In this document: positions 1 through 12,039 of the stretch, piece by piece
How the letters are laid out: the number at the start of each line of letters is the position of its first letter
Position numbering within the stretch: position 1 is the first letter of the stretch
Source of the DNA: Tridacna crocea
Taxonomy: Eukaryota > Mollusca > Bivalvia > Cardiida > Cardiidae
Direction: 5' to 3'
Length of the DNA stretch: 64,000 nt
NCBI GenBank assembly: GCA_943736015.1
Contig: OX031066.1
Coordinates: forward strand, 11,970,245-12,034,244
Position numbers and translations under genes: made by a program
Notes under the pieces: generated by a model
Database searches by the model: none
What the model saw: only the letters and a program-made list of their open reading frames with translations
Told to the model about the DNA's origin: nothing

Positions 1-366
1 TATTTCAGATAAAGGGCTAGTAACAACACATATTTCTGTGACTTTGCTGTAGTTATGTACCTTGTTTATTAGAATGACTTCAATGCAGGGCCTGAATGCT
101 AGGCTACTGGAAATGGTACACTGGTCCAGATTGAAATAAGCATATCTACACATGGTTTTGGGAATTCGTCACTATATCTAGAATTGAGTAGATCTATAGC
201 ATCATCTTTTTGTGAGTTGTTGTCCTACAAATAAGTGATAATATGAAAACCTACATCGGGAAAAAAAAGTTGATTTTTTTTTGGCATGTTATTGTGCGAA
301 AGTTATAGCCATTAATCCGAATCAAGGGATGGTCCAAATTACTCTATAGCCGGAATATCATATGTA

Positions 367-556
367 CTGCAACACGCGTACAAAAGCATTCGGGGATTTG
401 CGTACTGAAGTGTCGTCTCAGATTAGCCTGCGCTGTTCGCGCAGGCAAATCCGAAACGATACTTTCCGTTTTTAAGTAGCTTTCTGTTTTGCACAAGTAT
501 ACTGTAGCACAAAATCTTGTGTGGTCGTAAAGTGTCGTCTCGGCTTTAAAAATCAA
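367..556. mobile_element. Family C element, partial
   Basis: Contains gcaacacgcg, gtgtcgtctcagattagcct, gcgctgttcgcgcagg and tgtagcacaaaatct blocks shared with the copies at 20923 and 28012. Confidence 0.65.
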
Positions 557-1706
557 AGTACTGAAAGTACTAATAGAAGGTGATGGTAGAAATTTGATAC
601 TCGGTTTTAACACTGGTTCAATTCATTAAACATTTCATTTATCTGATGGTGATAAGTTGATAACATCTCTTTCTCAAATTCTTGTCATTTTTTTGTAGAG
701 TCTGCTCAGCAATGACCAGAATAATTGTTGATTTTTAACTTTATTGAACACAGGTTTACATATGGCTCGGGGACTGTAAAAATGCAGAAAATATAGAACA
801 CAGAGTTAAGCAGACAAAATAAACAAAAAAAGGGTAATGGGACAGGTAATAAAACACAACCAATATAAAAAGAGAAGACAATAACGTTCAAGAAGGTTTT
901 CTGAAATGCCTGTTAAATGAGTACATAGACGTTGATGAAATTTTCATTGATTATATCTCAATTCATCACGTTATACCAATTAGTTCAATTGTATCTATTT
1001 ACAAATCAGTGTATAAAGGGGGTGTTGTTACTTAAGTTTCATTTCAACATACATTTTAATTTGAAGGTGGCCTAAACATAAGGTGTTATTTATGTTTCGA
1101 TTACTTTGACTGAAATGAATCTACCATCTCTATTTGGACCATACGAATCTTTAAATGGATAAATTATACTGTATTTTTCACCTGGCGTAGCTCTTGAATA
1201 TAGGTACTTGTTTTCATCATTCTGCCCTAGAGCAATGAATTAATAGTGTGGGGGCGCTGTTCAAATAAGTGAATGTTTCAAGAAATCTTGTTTTAAATGA
1301 AGAGATATTTAGCCAATAACCAGGAGGAAAGTCTGGTATTTCTGAGTACCTTCAACTTATGCCTTTTGCATGTAGTCCTGATAAAGTTATCTACAATGTC
1401 AGCGTTTTATCACCTGTTCCATTATCCTTCTGTGTGTATATTGTCTGCGTAACTTTGTGTTCTATATTGTCTGCTTTTTCTTCTCACCCCTTGGGTTGTT
1501 TGGATTGATAATGCACCAGTATATCCAAAGAACTAAGTGTTTTTATTTTACTTTTTCACAGCATTGTTTACATTTCTTAGTCCAAACTCTTGGTTTTTGG
1601 CTTTTGGCTTTTCAACACATATATCAAGGGTTCAATTACTGTAATTTGGAGTGATTTTTCTATAAAACTTGAAAATATCAAGTTTTTGTTGACAATACCA
1701 AGTTTT
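557..1706. other. No gene recognised
   Basis: AT-rich sequence with only short chance frames. A stretch near 1305-1360 (ccaataaccaggaggaaagt) faintly resembles 52560-52620. Confidence 0.5.
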
Positions 1707-2520
1707 TGGCTTTCAGCCAGCAGAGCTTATGTCATGGCGCGGTTTCCGTCGTCCGTCCGTCCGTCCGTCCGTCTGTCTGTCTGTCCGTCCGTCCGTTAGT
1801 CTTTTTCTTGTTTACGCGATAAAGTCTTCATTTTTGGTTAGATTTTCGCGAAACTTGCACAGTTTAATTATCTCATCGATAGCTTTAACCCTATTGATTT
1901 TGAAAAAAATCCGACAAACAGTATGGGAAAAGTAGCCATTTCAAGTTTAAAATTTCCATTTCTTGTTTATGCGATTAAGTCTGTATTTTTGGTCAGATTT
2001 CCATGAAACTTGCAGAGTTTGTTTATCTTATCAATAGCTTCAACCCTATTGATTTTGAAAAAAATCCAACAAACAGTATGGGAAAAGTAGCCATTTCAAG
2101 TTGAAAATTTTCATTTCTTGTTTACGCGATAAAGTCTTCATTTTTGGTCAGATTTCTGTGAAACTTACACAGTTTGTTTATCTCATCGATAGATTTAACC
2201 CTATTGGTTTTGAAAAAAATCTGACAATCAGTATGGGAAAAGTAGCCATTTCAAATTGAACAATTTCATTGCCTGTTTACATGATAAAGTATTTATTTGT
2301 GATCAGATTTTTATGAATTTTTCAGCTTGTTTATCCCATCCATAGCTCTTTAACCCTTTTGAGTTTGAAAAAGTTCAACAAACAGTAATGGAAAAGTAGC
2401 CATTTTGAATTGAAAATGTCAACTTTTTTGTCTTTTTGCGTAATGAATTCCTATGTATGCTTTATTTAAAAGCAAACTCTCTGCCAGTAGAGCATATTCG
2501 GGCCCTTCAGGGCCTTCTAG
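1707..2520 (+). mobile_element. Helitron-like element with tandem core
   Basis: Starts ggctttcagccagcagagct, then a (CCGT)n tract at 1747-1797, then four units of about 155 bp (tcttgtttacgcgataaagt...agtatgggaaaagtagccat). It ends with the hairpin gggcccttcagggcc followed by ttCTAG|T, fitting a Helitron 3' end (hairpin plus CTRR, insertion before T). The inverted copy is at 37505-38757. The Helitron call is inferred. Confidence 0.65.
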
Positions 2521-3597
2521 TTTGTTGTAGGTCTAGGAACATGCACTATGAATTCCATCTTCCTTTTGGAAGGATAAATGAGATCCTTATTTACCCTAAA
2601 ATCAAAATATTCAACTTCATCTTGAAGTAAAAAACACTTTTCTTTCCTAACTGAATTTAATATTTATTAGGGCTTGTCTTCTCAACACTGACTCATCATT
2701 ATCATTTTGACGTGTAATACTAGTGATATAATATTCTACGCAAAGCACAGAATCCAATATTTTCAGCACCATGATTATTAAGTTTGTTGGAATATTGCAG
2801 GTGAAAGTCCATATATGTACATGTACATGGCTATCATGTGTGTGTGTAGGTGTGGGTGTGAGAGAGAGTTTGTAAAACCTACCAAACGGGTAACTTTTTA
2901 AGAATACACACCAACCAACCAACCGGGGACCACCTACCAAACGGGGACGTCCCCGTTTGGTTTTTAGTATAAATTCGTATTCCAGACCCTCTCATTATCA
3001 ACATGTAAAATATAATAAGTAATTTGACACGTTCCTCGACATTGGACTGTTAGCAGCACACACACATTATACACATATTTAAGGAATGGAGAGAATTTTT
3101 ACAGTGTGATTAGGTTTTTTTTTTTATACCTCCAGGAAAAAAATAAAATTCTCTTCATTCCTTATAATCTAATATTACAGACAACATCCCCCACAGAAAT
3201 AATTCAAACTCCATTCATTTTCTTTAGTTTTAAATCTAATGTTGGAGTTTTTAAAGTTACTTCCACTCATATTTGTATGGCGCAAGAATATAACAAGGAA
3301 GCAGTTTTCAGATCCCCAATACTAAAAATTAACCAATAGAATGAAAGTAAAGGAGCAAAGCAGTGTGTAGGACCCGCAAAAGTAACCTTCTGCAAAAGTA
3401 GCTCCAGCACAAAGTAATTTTTTTTGATGGAGCTATGAAAAAAAAATTCCAGCCAATCAGAACTCACCAATCCTCATGAAAACAACTGATATTAAATTAT
3501 TCCGATATGATGCAAATTTGTGTGTATCTGTTGGAATGCAGGTCCCCGTTTGTGCTGTAAAAATTCATACACTTTTTCAACGCAGGTCCCCGTTTGT
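2521..3597. other. No gene recognised
   Basis: AT-rich non-coding DNA with a short palindrome at 2937. Two gtccccgtttgtgc motifs precede the family B element. Confidence 0.5.
2937..2960. repeat. 24-bp perfect palindrome
   Basis: Ccaaacggggac / gtccccgtttgg; gtccccgtttg recurs at about 3542 and 3588 close to the family B copy. Confidence 0.6.
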
Positions 3598-3988
3598 GCA
3601 TCTTCGCAAGCCAAGGCTGACGATTCACTACGTTACTCTACCCTTGGCGGATCGAGCTTGATTTTTACATTCCCCCAATACGCTTTTTCATTGGATGCAG
3701 CCAGCTCTAGCTGCAACGAATGGAATCGCTCGTAGCATTTCATATCTGATAAAAATAGAATAGAAGGTCAACATGGAAACCCACGTGGATGTCTGCTTAT
3801 CGCTTCATGTTGAATAATTGTATTCGTAAGCGGTTTATAAAACGATACTTCTTTGGCTTTCAGAAATATGATGTAAATAGGTAATAACCAGCATCCAATA
3901 GAGGGCGCATCGCAGGAATCTCGAAATCGGAGTCAATCAGCCAAGGTAAGATCCACGTAGTGATACGGTAACTTTGGCTCGCGAAGAC
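3598..3988. mobile_element. Family B element, 391 bp
   Basis: Starts catcttcgcaagccaagg and ends ctttggctcgcgaagacg. Flanks ccgtttgtg and ccgtttctg look like a 9-bp duplication with one change. Confidence 0.7.
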
Positions 3989-4046
3989 GCCGTTTCTGTT
4001 GTAAGAAAATACACTTTACTGCCATTTCCAGTGGGTTAATGAACGA

Positions 4047-4048
<2 letters not shown>

Positions 4049-4131
<83 letters not shown>
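4049..4131 (+). repeat. (CT)n tract
   Basis: About 40 uninterrupted CT units at the outer edge of the left arm. Confidence 0.9.
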
Positions 4132-4134
<3 letters not shown>

Positions 4135-4900
4135 AAGGGGCCATGGGAAGGGGAAGGGAAGGGAAGGGAGGGAGGGGGCGGGGCTGGGGCCATTGGTCAA
4201 ATGAAAGGAACACCACTTTTGTGGAGCTCAACTTTATGCCAAGTATAAGGCTTAAAAGTATGCAAAATGTGCAGGTTTTATTCACAATTTACAAGACGAC
4301 CCTACGGTTTGTTCATTTTGAAAATGAAACAGAGATTTGTCGACACCTCAACAGTTATTCAAGAATAATAAATGTTTTACTTTATTTCAGCTTGTCTTTA
4401 TCTACTCTACTAAATTGATTGAATTAAACGATTAGATAGAAATAAGTTATATACGCCCGTCTGACTTTGATACCAAACAAATACTTAAATTCTGTTTTAA
4501 AATTAATACAAAAAAATTCACCCAACAACTATATATAGAATCAAAACGCTAAGCCTGGAAGCCCGTAATGGCGTTTTGATAGACGTAGCCCGGGGATACT
4601 AACTGTTGAAACTAACAGATCAAAAGAAGTGAACATTACCCGATATCGATGAAAAAAAAATCTGTTTGAAGTTGCTCCCGTTTTCTTCGTATTTCTTCTT
4701 GTAAAAATGAACACTTAATTAACAAGAATTGTAATGCAATAATACTGACTTTGACAGACAAGCGATCATTGTGGAGAAAGGAAAAATTGTTTGTAGGAAA
4801 AAGGCATTTGAAATGTAAGGAATGAGGGTTATCACAATGTTTGCAAACGAAACGCCATGTTTTAAAGGCCCTGGTCGTGCCCCTGTCCCCAGCTCTGGCT
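4131..4900 (+). repeat. Fold-back element, left terminal repeat (left arm)
   Basis: Starts with GGGGCCATTGGTCAAATGAA-type sequence next to the CT tract and runs to tttaaaggccctggtcgtgc. It is inverted at 7140-8130, where the copy is interrupted by the family A element 7410-7631. Conserved landmarks include atagacgtagcccgggg and cccaacaactatatatag. Confidence 0.75.
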
Positions 4901-5907
4901 CCCTTTCTTTTTATTTCATATCTTCTCTCTCTCTCTCTCTCTATCTCTTTTATTTTCTTTGTTTCTTTCTCTCTCTTTTTATTTTCTTTTTTCTCTCTTT
5001 CTCTTACATTTTCCCCCTCGCTCCCTCCCTCTTCATCAGTCTTTCATGTCCGACAAAGTCCATTGTCGTTGAAAGACTGAACTTCGAAAAGGTCTTGAAA
5101 AGCAGAAATATGTGCACTGGCCACCTTAGTACAGCTGAAATTATGTACAAAACAGTCATTAACACGACAAAACCAAGAATAAAATGATATAAAATCAAAC
5201 CTTTACCACACGATCCCAAGTTTTTCATGCCCTTTAGAATAAAAATGAAAAAAAAATGTTGGAAAAAGGCAAAATGGTGTTAACCAGGCTCTAAATTCAC
5301 CATTCATCATTCTTAAAAACATTCTTGGTCTTATTCTCCAGAATTTTCTAAGTTTGAAAGTAAGACAAATTCAGATTGGCTAAACCAAATGGTGCTGGTG
5401 TACTGGTGTAAGAAACTCCAGGAAAGCACTCTTTGCAGTTCTTCCCTACATCTCATTTTGAATTCCGATATTTTTTCAGTCTCTTTACATTTTTTGTCTG
5501 TATTTATGGCAGTCCGGATTTGGGTCTCTTTTGCTGACAATCCGTCAATTGGTGAGCCCTAAAACAGTTTGTCATTTGTTCATGCTTTCAGACAGTTTCT
5601 CCTTGAGTCTTTCTTTTTGTCCCTTTTTATGACAAAACTAAAGGAACAAATAACATAGGGAGAAAGAAAGAAATTGAAAAGCGGGGCTTTCTTTTGAGTA
5701 GCAATTTGTCTCGGAGATCTCAAGTGGACATTTCCAAGAAATAACATGAAACCTTGGTCACTATCGTTTCCGCCCTCGTCTGCAATGTCTAGCTACTTTT
5801 CCACTAGAGTGTCTTTTCGTCCGTCTATCTGTTTGACTTCTAGTTCGGTTGTTTGTCTGTATGTATGTCTACGACATACGAAAATGTATTTGAAAAAAGA
5901 AATATCT

Positions 5908-6054
5908 TTAACCCTTTACCAAACGACAAAATTTTATACTGGTTCAAATTGAAAGCACTTGCAGACAACAAAATAAAGGTAACTCAAAAATTGAAATTCG
6001 TTTCCAGCAGGCTAGTAAACATTTTGAGAAAAGGAGAAAATGCTGGTAGTCCAG
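5908..6054 (-). mobile_element. Family A, half copy
   Basis: End 2 and one arm of the hairpin remain; homology stops after the centre. It has an inverted counterpart at 34977-35119. Confidence 0.7.
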
Positions 6055-6315
6055 TGGCTGCTTTCGTTCGTATTGCGTTTAACGTCATTTTCAACATTAT
6101 CTCAGCTATATTGCGACAGCCAGTGCACCAATATATCGTTTTCTCGAGTTTCTATTACTAGTGCTCGGCGCAAGTCTTTATTAGCTACTGGCTGCTTTTG
6201 CATGTAATCCTCTTTGATCAACAACGATTTGCGGCGAGAAATAAATGAACCCAGTCGCAATGATTATCATCAATTCTCGGAAAGGAAAAGGCGGAGCTGC
6301 AATTTTGAAGAGCTC

Positions 6316-6484
6316 CTAACCCTTTACCGCACAATCCTTACGTTTAACGCACTGCAAGAAAATGCCTGGCAACCAGCATTTTCTTCTTTTTCCAGATTGC
6401 TTTCTTGCCTCCCCAAATAAAATTTGAATTAAGCAGTCACTTTTATTTCCTCGTCAGCAAACGCTCTCGATTTTGGACTATTCT
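6316..6484 (+). mobile_element. Family A, decayed copy
   Basis: End 1 is recognisable (ctaaccctttaccgcacaat) with a degraded hairpin; end 2 is truncated. Counterpart at 34548-34711. Confidence 0.65.
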
Positions 6485-6657
6485 AAAAAAAAAATTCCGT
6501 ATGGTAAATATACTATTATATCTTCCTGGAAAAATGAGCTGGAACACCTACATTTGTTTGTTCTTATTGGAGTTTAACGTTACTTTAACAGTTTAGGTCA
6601 TATCAAAGTGTCAAATGCACACATTCATTGTGTTTCCTGGCTTTCTCAAACAGGTAA

Positions 6658-6791
6658 AGAGAGAGAGAGAGAGAGAAAGAGAGACGGACAGAGAATGAGA
6701 GAGAGAGAGACGGACAGAGAATGAGAGAGAGACGGACATAGAGAGAGACATACAGAGAATGAGAGAGAGAGACGGACAGAGAATGAGAGAG

Positions 6792-6826
<35 letters not shown>

Positions 6827-7128
6827 GGACAGAGAATGAGAGAGAGAGAGAGAGACAGACAGACAGAGAATTGGAGAGAGAGAGACCGACAGATAATGAG
6901 ACAGACGGACAGAGAGAGAGACATACAGAGAATGAGAGAGAGAGAGACGGACAGAGAATGAGAGAGAACAGAGAGAAAGACGGACAGAGAATGAGAGAGA
7001 GAGAGAGACGGACACAGAGCGAGACAGACAGAGAATGAGAGAGACAGAGAGAGAGACAGGGACAGAGAAAGAGAGAGAGAGGGGGACAGAGAATAACAGA
7101 GAGAGAGAGAGAGTGAGAGAGAGAGAGA
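6658..7128 (-). repeat. GA-rich minisatellite
   Basis: Units of about 18-30 bp (gagagagacggacagagaat) mixed with pure GA; expanded to 471 bp here versus 248 bp at 34124-34371. Confidence 0.9.
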
Positions 7129-7139
7129 TCTAGAACCAC

Positions 7140-8130
7140 AGCTAGGGGCAGGGGCAGGGCTTTTAAAAATATCGTTTTAAAACATCGTGTAAAAAAGAAA
7201 AAAATACTACTTTCTTACGTTTCAATTGCCTTTTTTTCTACAGACATTTTCCTTTTCCCACAATGAGTGTTTTTTTTTTTTAAAGAAAGAACTATTACAT
7301 GACAATTTTCTTTAATGAAGTGTTCTTTTACAAGAAGAAATATGAAGATAGAAGTTTTTTTTTTCATCGATATCCGGTATGCAGAGTGTTCACTTTTTTG
7401 TTTTGTTGTTTAAACCTTAACCAGACGACAAATTTTTAGCCCTTTTCAAATTAAAAGCATCTGCAGACGACAATTTTCATTCGGCTCAAAACAACTGTTT
7501 ATAGATAAGATAACAACCATGGGAAAAGAAGAAAATGCTGGTTACCAGCATTTTCTCCTTTTCCCACAACGCTTTCAAAAAGCTTGCTTCTAAGGGTCGT
7601 CAAAAGTCGTCATTGTGTGGCAAAGGTTTAAACAGTTAGTACCCCCGGGCTACGTCTATCAACGTACCAATACGGGTTTTACAGGGCTTAGCGTTTTAAT
7701 GCTATATATAGTTGTTGGGTGAATTACCTTTTCGTTTTGATTTTGAAACACAATTTATTTATTTGTTTGGTTTCAAGGACAGACAGGCGTATTTAACTTC
7801 TTTCTATATAATCGTTTAATTCAATTAATTTACTAGAGTAGATAAAGAAAAGCTGATGTACAGTAAAACATTTATTATTCTTGAATAACTGTTGAAGTGT
7901 CGACAAACCACTGTTCATTTTCAAAATGAACAAACCGTAGGGTCGTCTTGTAAATTGTGAATAAAACCTGCACATTTTGCATACTTTTAAGCCTTACACT
8001 TGGGATAAAGTTGAGCTCCACAAAAGTGGTGTTCCTTTCCATTTGACCAATGGCCCCAGCCCCCCCCCCCCCCCCCCCCCTTCCCTCCCTTCCCTTCCTT
8101 TCCTTTTCCCTTCTCTTCCCCTTACCCTCC
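7140..8130 (-). repeat. Fold-back element, right terminal repeat (left arm)
   Basis: Inverted counterpart of 4131-4900, including the same blocks in reverse order and a GA tract at the outer end. It carries family A at 7410-7631, absent from the left terminal repeat. Confidence 0.75.
7410..7631 (-). mobile_element. Family A, nested in fold-back repeat
   Basis: TTAA at both edges. It splits the terminal repeat whose uninterrupted form lies near 4610. Shared with 33603-33828. Confidence 0.85.
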
Positions 8131-8501
8131 CCTTGAGAGAGAAGAGAGAGAGAGAGAGAGAGAGGTGTTTTCCAAGTCTCAGAATTTGAGGAAAAGGCGC
8201 TTCCCTCTTGCTTCAGTATTGAAGGAGTTCTTCGAAATGGAGAAAAGTGGTCAGACATCAGAAACAGTATATGAGCTGAGTAACACAAGGAAATAATATT
8301 TCAACAGTTTAATTAAATAGAAAACCATGTCAGTACATGAAATTATATAAAACGTTCTATCAATTCGATCAATATCCTTATTAATATTCCTATAAAAAAA
8401 AAACTATGTAAATCTTTGCAGCACAGCAAAGTTTTAGACCAGTCCTAATTAAAAGCATTTGCAGATGACAAATAAAATTGGGCACAAATGACAGTATCTG
8501 T

Positions 8502-8727
8502 CTAACCCTTTCCCACACAAACATTTCAGACCATTCCAAATTGATAGCATCTGCAGGCAACAAACCAGACAGAGACACAGATGAAGTGTAGTTTTATTAC
8601 AGAGTAGAAAACCTGTTGGGAAACGGAGAAAATGCTGGTAACCATCATTTCATCCTTTTCAAACAATGTTTCAAAAAGCCTCTTCTTCAGTGTCGTGAAA
8701 ACAAGGGACCGTCTGGTAAAGGGTTAA
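8502..8727 (-). mobile_element. Family A, diverged copy
   Basis: Begins ctaaccctttcccacac and ends ggtaaagggttaa; the hairpin has many mismatches, suggesting age. It abuts the inner edge of the left inverted-duplication arm. Confidence 0.75.
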
Positions 8728-8728
8728 G

Positions 8729-8943
8729 TCTTTAGACTGGTCCAAATTTAAAGCACTTGTAGACAACAACAACAAATTAAAGGCAACGCAAAAATTGTAA
8801 ATTGTTTCTAGCAGGGTAAAAAAAAACATCGCGGGAAAAGGAGAAAATGCTGGTTACCAGCATTTTCTCCTTTTCCGGCATTGTTTTCAAAAAGCTTTTA
8901 TCTCAGGGTCATAAAAACCAGGGATTGTTTGGCGAAGGGTAAA
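8729..8943 (-). mobile_element. Family A, copy lacking outermost end 2
   Basis: Starts at tctttagactggtcc, directly after the preceding copy; hairpin nearly intact. Confidence 0.7.
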
Positions 8944-8947
8944 GATT

Positions 8948-9071
8948 TTGAAAACAATATAGAAAAAGAACAAAATGCTGGTTACCAACAATTCTTTCTT
9001 TCCCCACAATGTTTTCAAAAGCCTTTTTCTTCAGGGTCTTCAAACCTAAGAATTGTGTGGAAAAGAGTTAA
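8948..9071 (-). mobile_element. Family A, half copy
   Basis: Hairpin plus end 1 only, ending in gagttaa. Confidence 0.6.
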
Positions 9072-9193
9072 ACATGTTTATTGTTTTCCCAGCTCTATTC
9101 ATTCACATTTTGGATGAAAAACATTATGGGAAGAGGAGACATTACTCGGTTGAATAATGGTTTCCCTTGGCACTTTTTTGTTATCTTGTTTAT

Positions 9194-9533
9194 TTTACCC
9201 TTTACCACACAACAAAATTTCAGACCTGTTTGAATTGAAAGCATTTGCAGATGATAGTTTCAGTGTGGCTGAAGTAAAGTAAAAGTGACTGAAAATTTCA
9301 AATTTGTTCATTCTCCTTTTCTCTCAATGTTTTCTAGGGCTTCTTTCACAAGGTCGTCAAGAGTAGGAAATAAAAGTGACAGAAAATTTGAAATTTGTTT
9401 TGTGAAAGGTAGAAAAGATTGTGGGAAAAGGAGAAAATGCTGGTTACCAGCATTTTCTCCTTTTCCCACAATGTTTTCTGAAAGCTTCTTTCTCAGGGTC
9501 ATCAAAAGTAGGGATTGTGTGGTAATGGGTTAA
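9194..9533 (-). mobile_element. Family A, 340-bp compound copy
   Basis: End 2 is followed by one hairpin arm and partial end 1 (to about 9370), then by a second internal end-2 block and a complete hairpin and end 1. It is an internal duplication or an insertion of one copy in another. Confidence 0.75.
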
Positions 9534-10112
9534 ATCTCCATTAGAGATAACTTGTGGTTTGCCCTCTGTTTATGAAGCGAAAATATTCACAACGTTTGAT
9601 AGAAAGCGTCGACTGAAGCAGAGACAGGATACTCACGGATAGAACGTACTTAATTACACAAATTCTCGTTTGATAATGAGAGAGAAGCTCCAAATATAGA
9701 TAGGATCAATTTCCTAACCCCTTTTGATCGTGAAGCATAAAATTGCCTACTTTTGCAGATATTTTAGGTTAAAATTAGACTGCACATGGCCCTCTATTAT
9801 TTTTTCCCTTTGTGGAAAATGCTTATTTCATTCATTTACTTCTTTTAGGATGTATGAATACATGGAACCGTGGTGATAAAATAAACCGACTTCCTTAGTT
9901 ACTGTTGCTATGGGCCCTGAATGGATGCGTTTTTCTTCGTTGTCTGCGCATGTCATATTCTTCGAAGATTTCACCTGTCTGCTTTGACGCATCACCCATC
10001 CATCCAAAACCTAGGAAAATTTTAAAAGTATTATATCTGTATAAATCCGTATTTATTAACGATCGAGAAATTTTATGCCGTACTGCACAACAAGTATTAC
10101 GGGTCTGCTACC

Positions 10113-10341
10113 TGAACCCTTTCCCGAACAATCCCTAATTTTTACGGGTCTAGAAAGGTAGCCTTTTGAAAACATTGTGGGAAAAGGAGAAAATGCTGGT
10201 AACCAGCATTTTCTCCTTTTCCCACAATGTTTTCTACCCCATCATAGACAGAAATCGTCTTTTCAGCAACAGTTGAATTGTCGTCTGCAAATGCTTTCGA
10301 TTTGGTCTAGTCCAAAAGTTTGTCGTTTGGGAAAGGGTTAA
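10113..10341 (+). mobile_element. Family A, subtype with catcatagacagaaat flank
   Basis: Near-perfect hairpin. Its right internal region (cagcaacagttgaattgtcg) differs from the reference but matches the copy at 18979. Confidence 0.85.
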
Positions 10342-10527
10342 TTAAAGAATGCATAGGACTGTGAACAGATCTTCTCAACAGCAATGATAATGTCAAGCAC
10401 ATTGACAAAATCCAAAACAATTTACGTTTATCTTGCTAAATAAAAGAAATAAAATATTTAAGCCGATAGCAAAAAACCCAATTATTGCTGTTAAAACGTT
10501 ACAATTGGAGGAAAGTTATTTTCTTAT

Positions 10528-10594
10528 CGGACAGTGTAGATCCAAGATCAGACTGCACGTTCTGTGCAGTCTGATCTTGGATCTACGCTGTCCG
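10528..10594. repeat. Hairpin repeat (gatcagactgcac type)
   Basis: Perfect arms cagactgcacgttctgtgca region: cggacagtgtagatccaaga and its inverse. Related copies lie at 38839, 60976 and 63485. Confidence 0.8.
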
Positions 10595-10794
10595 CAAAAG
10601 GTTAGTGACTTGTGCTTAGCACCCTTGGGGTTAAAAGCACCAGAGAAATAACATACGCCACCTTATCTTGACGTCTGCGGAGAAAAGATCACTAATCAGT
10701 CGGGCTAAATCAGGCTTGATGATTATTATAGACTCGGAGACTTGATGGGAACAAAACGTTTCCCTTCCAACTAATCGATGCTAGCGTGGAGCTT

Positions 10795-11010
10795 AACACT
10801 TTTCCAAAATAATGCAGTGTTCTAAAGGCCCTAAGGAAGAAATACGTTTTTGAAACATTGTGTGGAAAGGAAAAGCAACTGGCATCCAGCATTTTCTCTT
10901 CTTCTCGCAATTTTTCCTTCCCTTTATTATTTTTTTTTGCAGATTTCACCTTTAATGCCACTGCTAGTTTGTCGTCTGCAAATGATTTCAAAATGTACAA
11001 GTCTCAGAGC
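10795..11010 (+). mobile_element. Family A-like, very old copy
   Basis: Only the hairpin outline and the tttgtcgtctgcaaatgatttc block are recognisable. Confidence 0.5.
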
Positions 11011-11224
11011 TTCAGAAACTTGGGAGGGATGGTATACTAAATCCATTATTTCTCTTCTAAACTCTATATTGTTGGTACTCATTAGAATCGTCTCGATGAG
11101 CCGATTCTAATCTGTACCCATAACAGTAGGTTTAGTAGAGAATTATTTATGAAAATCAAAATCACTGCCTCTATCTAGAGCTCGGAGTCTCGGGGAAGAC
11201 TAAACTCTTACCCTATTGTGTTTT

Positions 11225-11409
11225 TTAACTCTTTACCAAATGACAAAATTTTAGACTGGACCAAACTAAAACCATTTGCAGACGACAATATAAAGTGTAG
11301 CTCAAATGGTGCAAATTTTCTTTGATAGGGTAGAAAACATTGTGGGAAAAGGAGAAAATGCTGGTTCCTAAGAGTTGTTAAAACCCGGGAGTGTTTGGTA
11401 AAGGGTTAA
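11225..11409 (-). mobile_element. Family A, deletion in hairpin
   Basis: Both TTAA ends are present, but one arm of the central palindrome is missing after gaaaatgctgg. Confidence 0.8.
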
Positions 11410-11445
11410 ACCTTCTTTTACCAGAACATCAATCAAGTACATCTA

Positions 11446-11448
<3 letters not shown>

Positions 11449-11487
<39 letters not shown>

Positions 11488-11497
11488 CCTCTCTCTG
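11449..11497 (+). repeat. (CT)n tract
   Basis: CT units with a few interruptions. Confidence 0.8.
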
Positions 11498-12039
11498 CTG
11501 AGTGTAGCCGAGCCAGCAAGCTTGGTCGAGCATGAAACCCAGGGATCACTGGCTCTGTCCATACTGTCCATACATGGCCATTTTTTCCCGATGCACTGCA
11601 TTGCGATTACAAACCGTATGCCTTCTAGAAAAGAAAACTGTATTTTTTAAAAGTCATTTATAACATGGACAGGGCACACATAATTTAAAGCTGATTGTTG
11701 GTTCCTTTCGTTCTGGTGCCTGGTTACCTCATTCTTTATGACAGAGGATAAAATGTCTAATTACCGAAGCAAACAATAAATAATGCATGCAAATTACACG
11801 AAATCTCCTCCTAGCCTGTGAAAATCTACTATTTATGGCGCAATCTCGTGACGCAGATATTGTACAAACCGTAAAAAGGGATCTATAAGGAGAGTAAAGG
11901 TGTAGAACGTCAAAGTTAAGTTGTGCTAAGTAACGTTATTTCGCCTACTGCAAAGTCATGAAAATGTGCATTTTATTTTGGAATAAATGAAACTTCTTCC
12001 AAACTGGGTCTGAATTGACCAACTATTTTAATACACATT

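Larger units (their letters stand above)
4049..8498 (+). repeat. Left arm of 4.4-kb inverted duplication
   Basis: The block matches 36972-32471 in reverse orientation almost throughout, including unique landmarks such as 5746-5870 (versus about 35270-35150), the GA-rich tract at 6658-7128 (versus 34124-34371) and the inner flank 8190-8498 (versus 32471-32800). It has its own fold-back structure: 4131-4900 is inverted at 7140-8130. Its interior (5040-6650) holds no convincing gene. Nested family A insertions at 5908, 6316 and 7410 have counterparts in the other arm. Confidence 0.85.

Noticed and set aside
2647-2940. Minus-strand 97-residue frame
   Set aside because: Low-complexity Thr/His/Pro from GT-rich DNA; no splice support or conserved pattern.
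3933-4285. Arg-Glu repeat frames
   Set aside because: Translation of the pure CT/GA microsatellite.
6603-7139. 178-residue Ser/Leu-rich frame
   Set aside because: Translation of the GA-rich minisatellite; similar frames exist at 34107-34427 and in all CT tracts.
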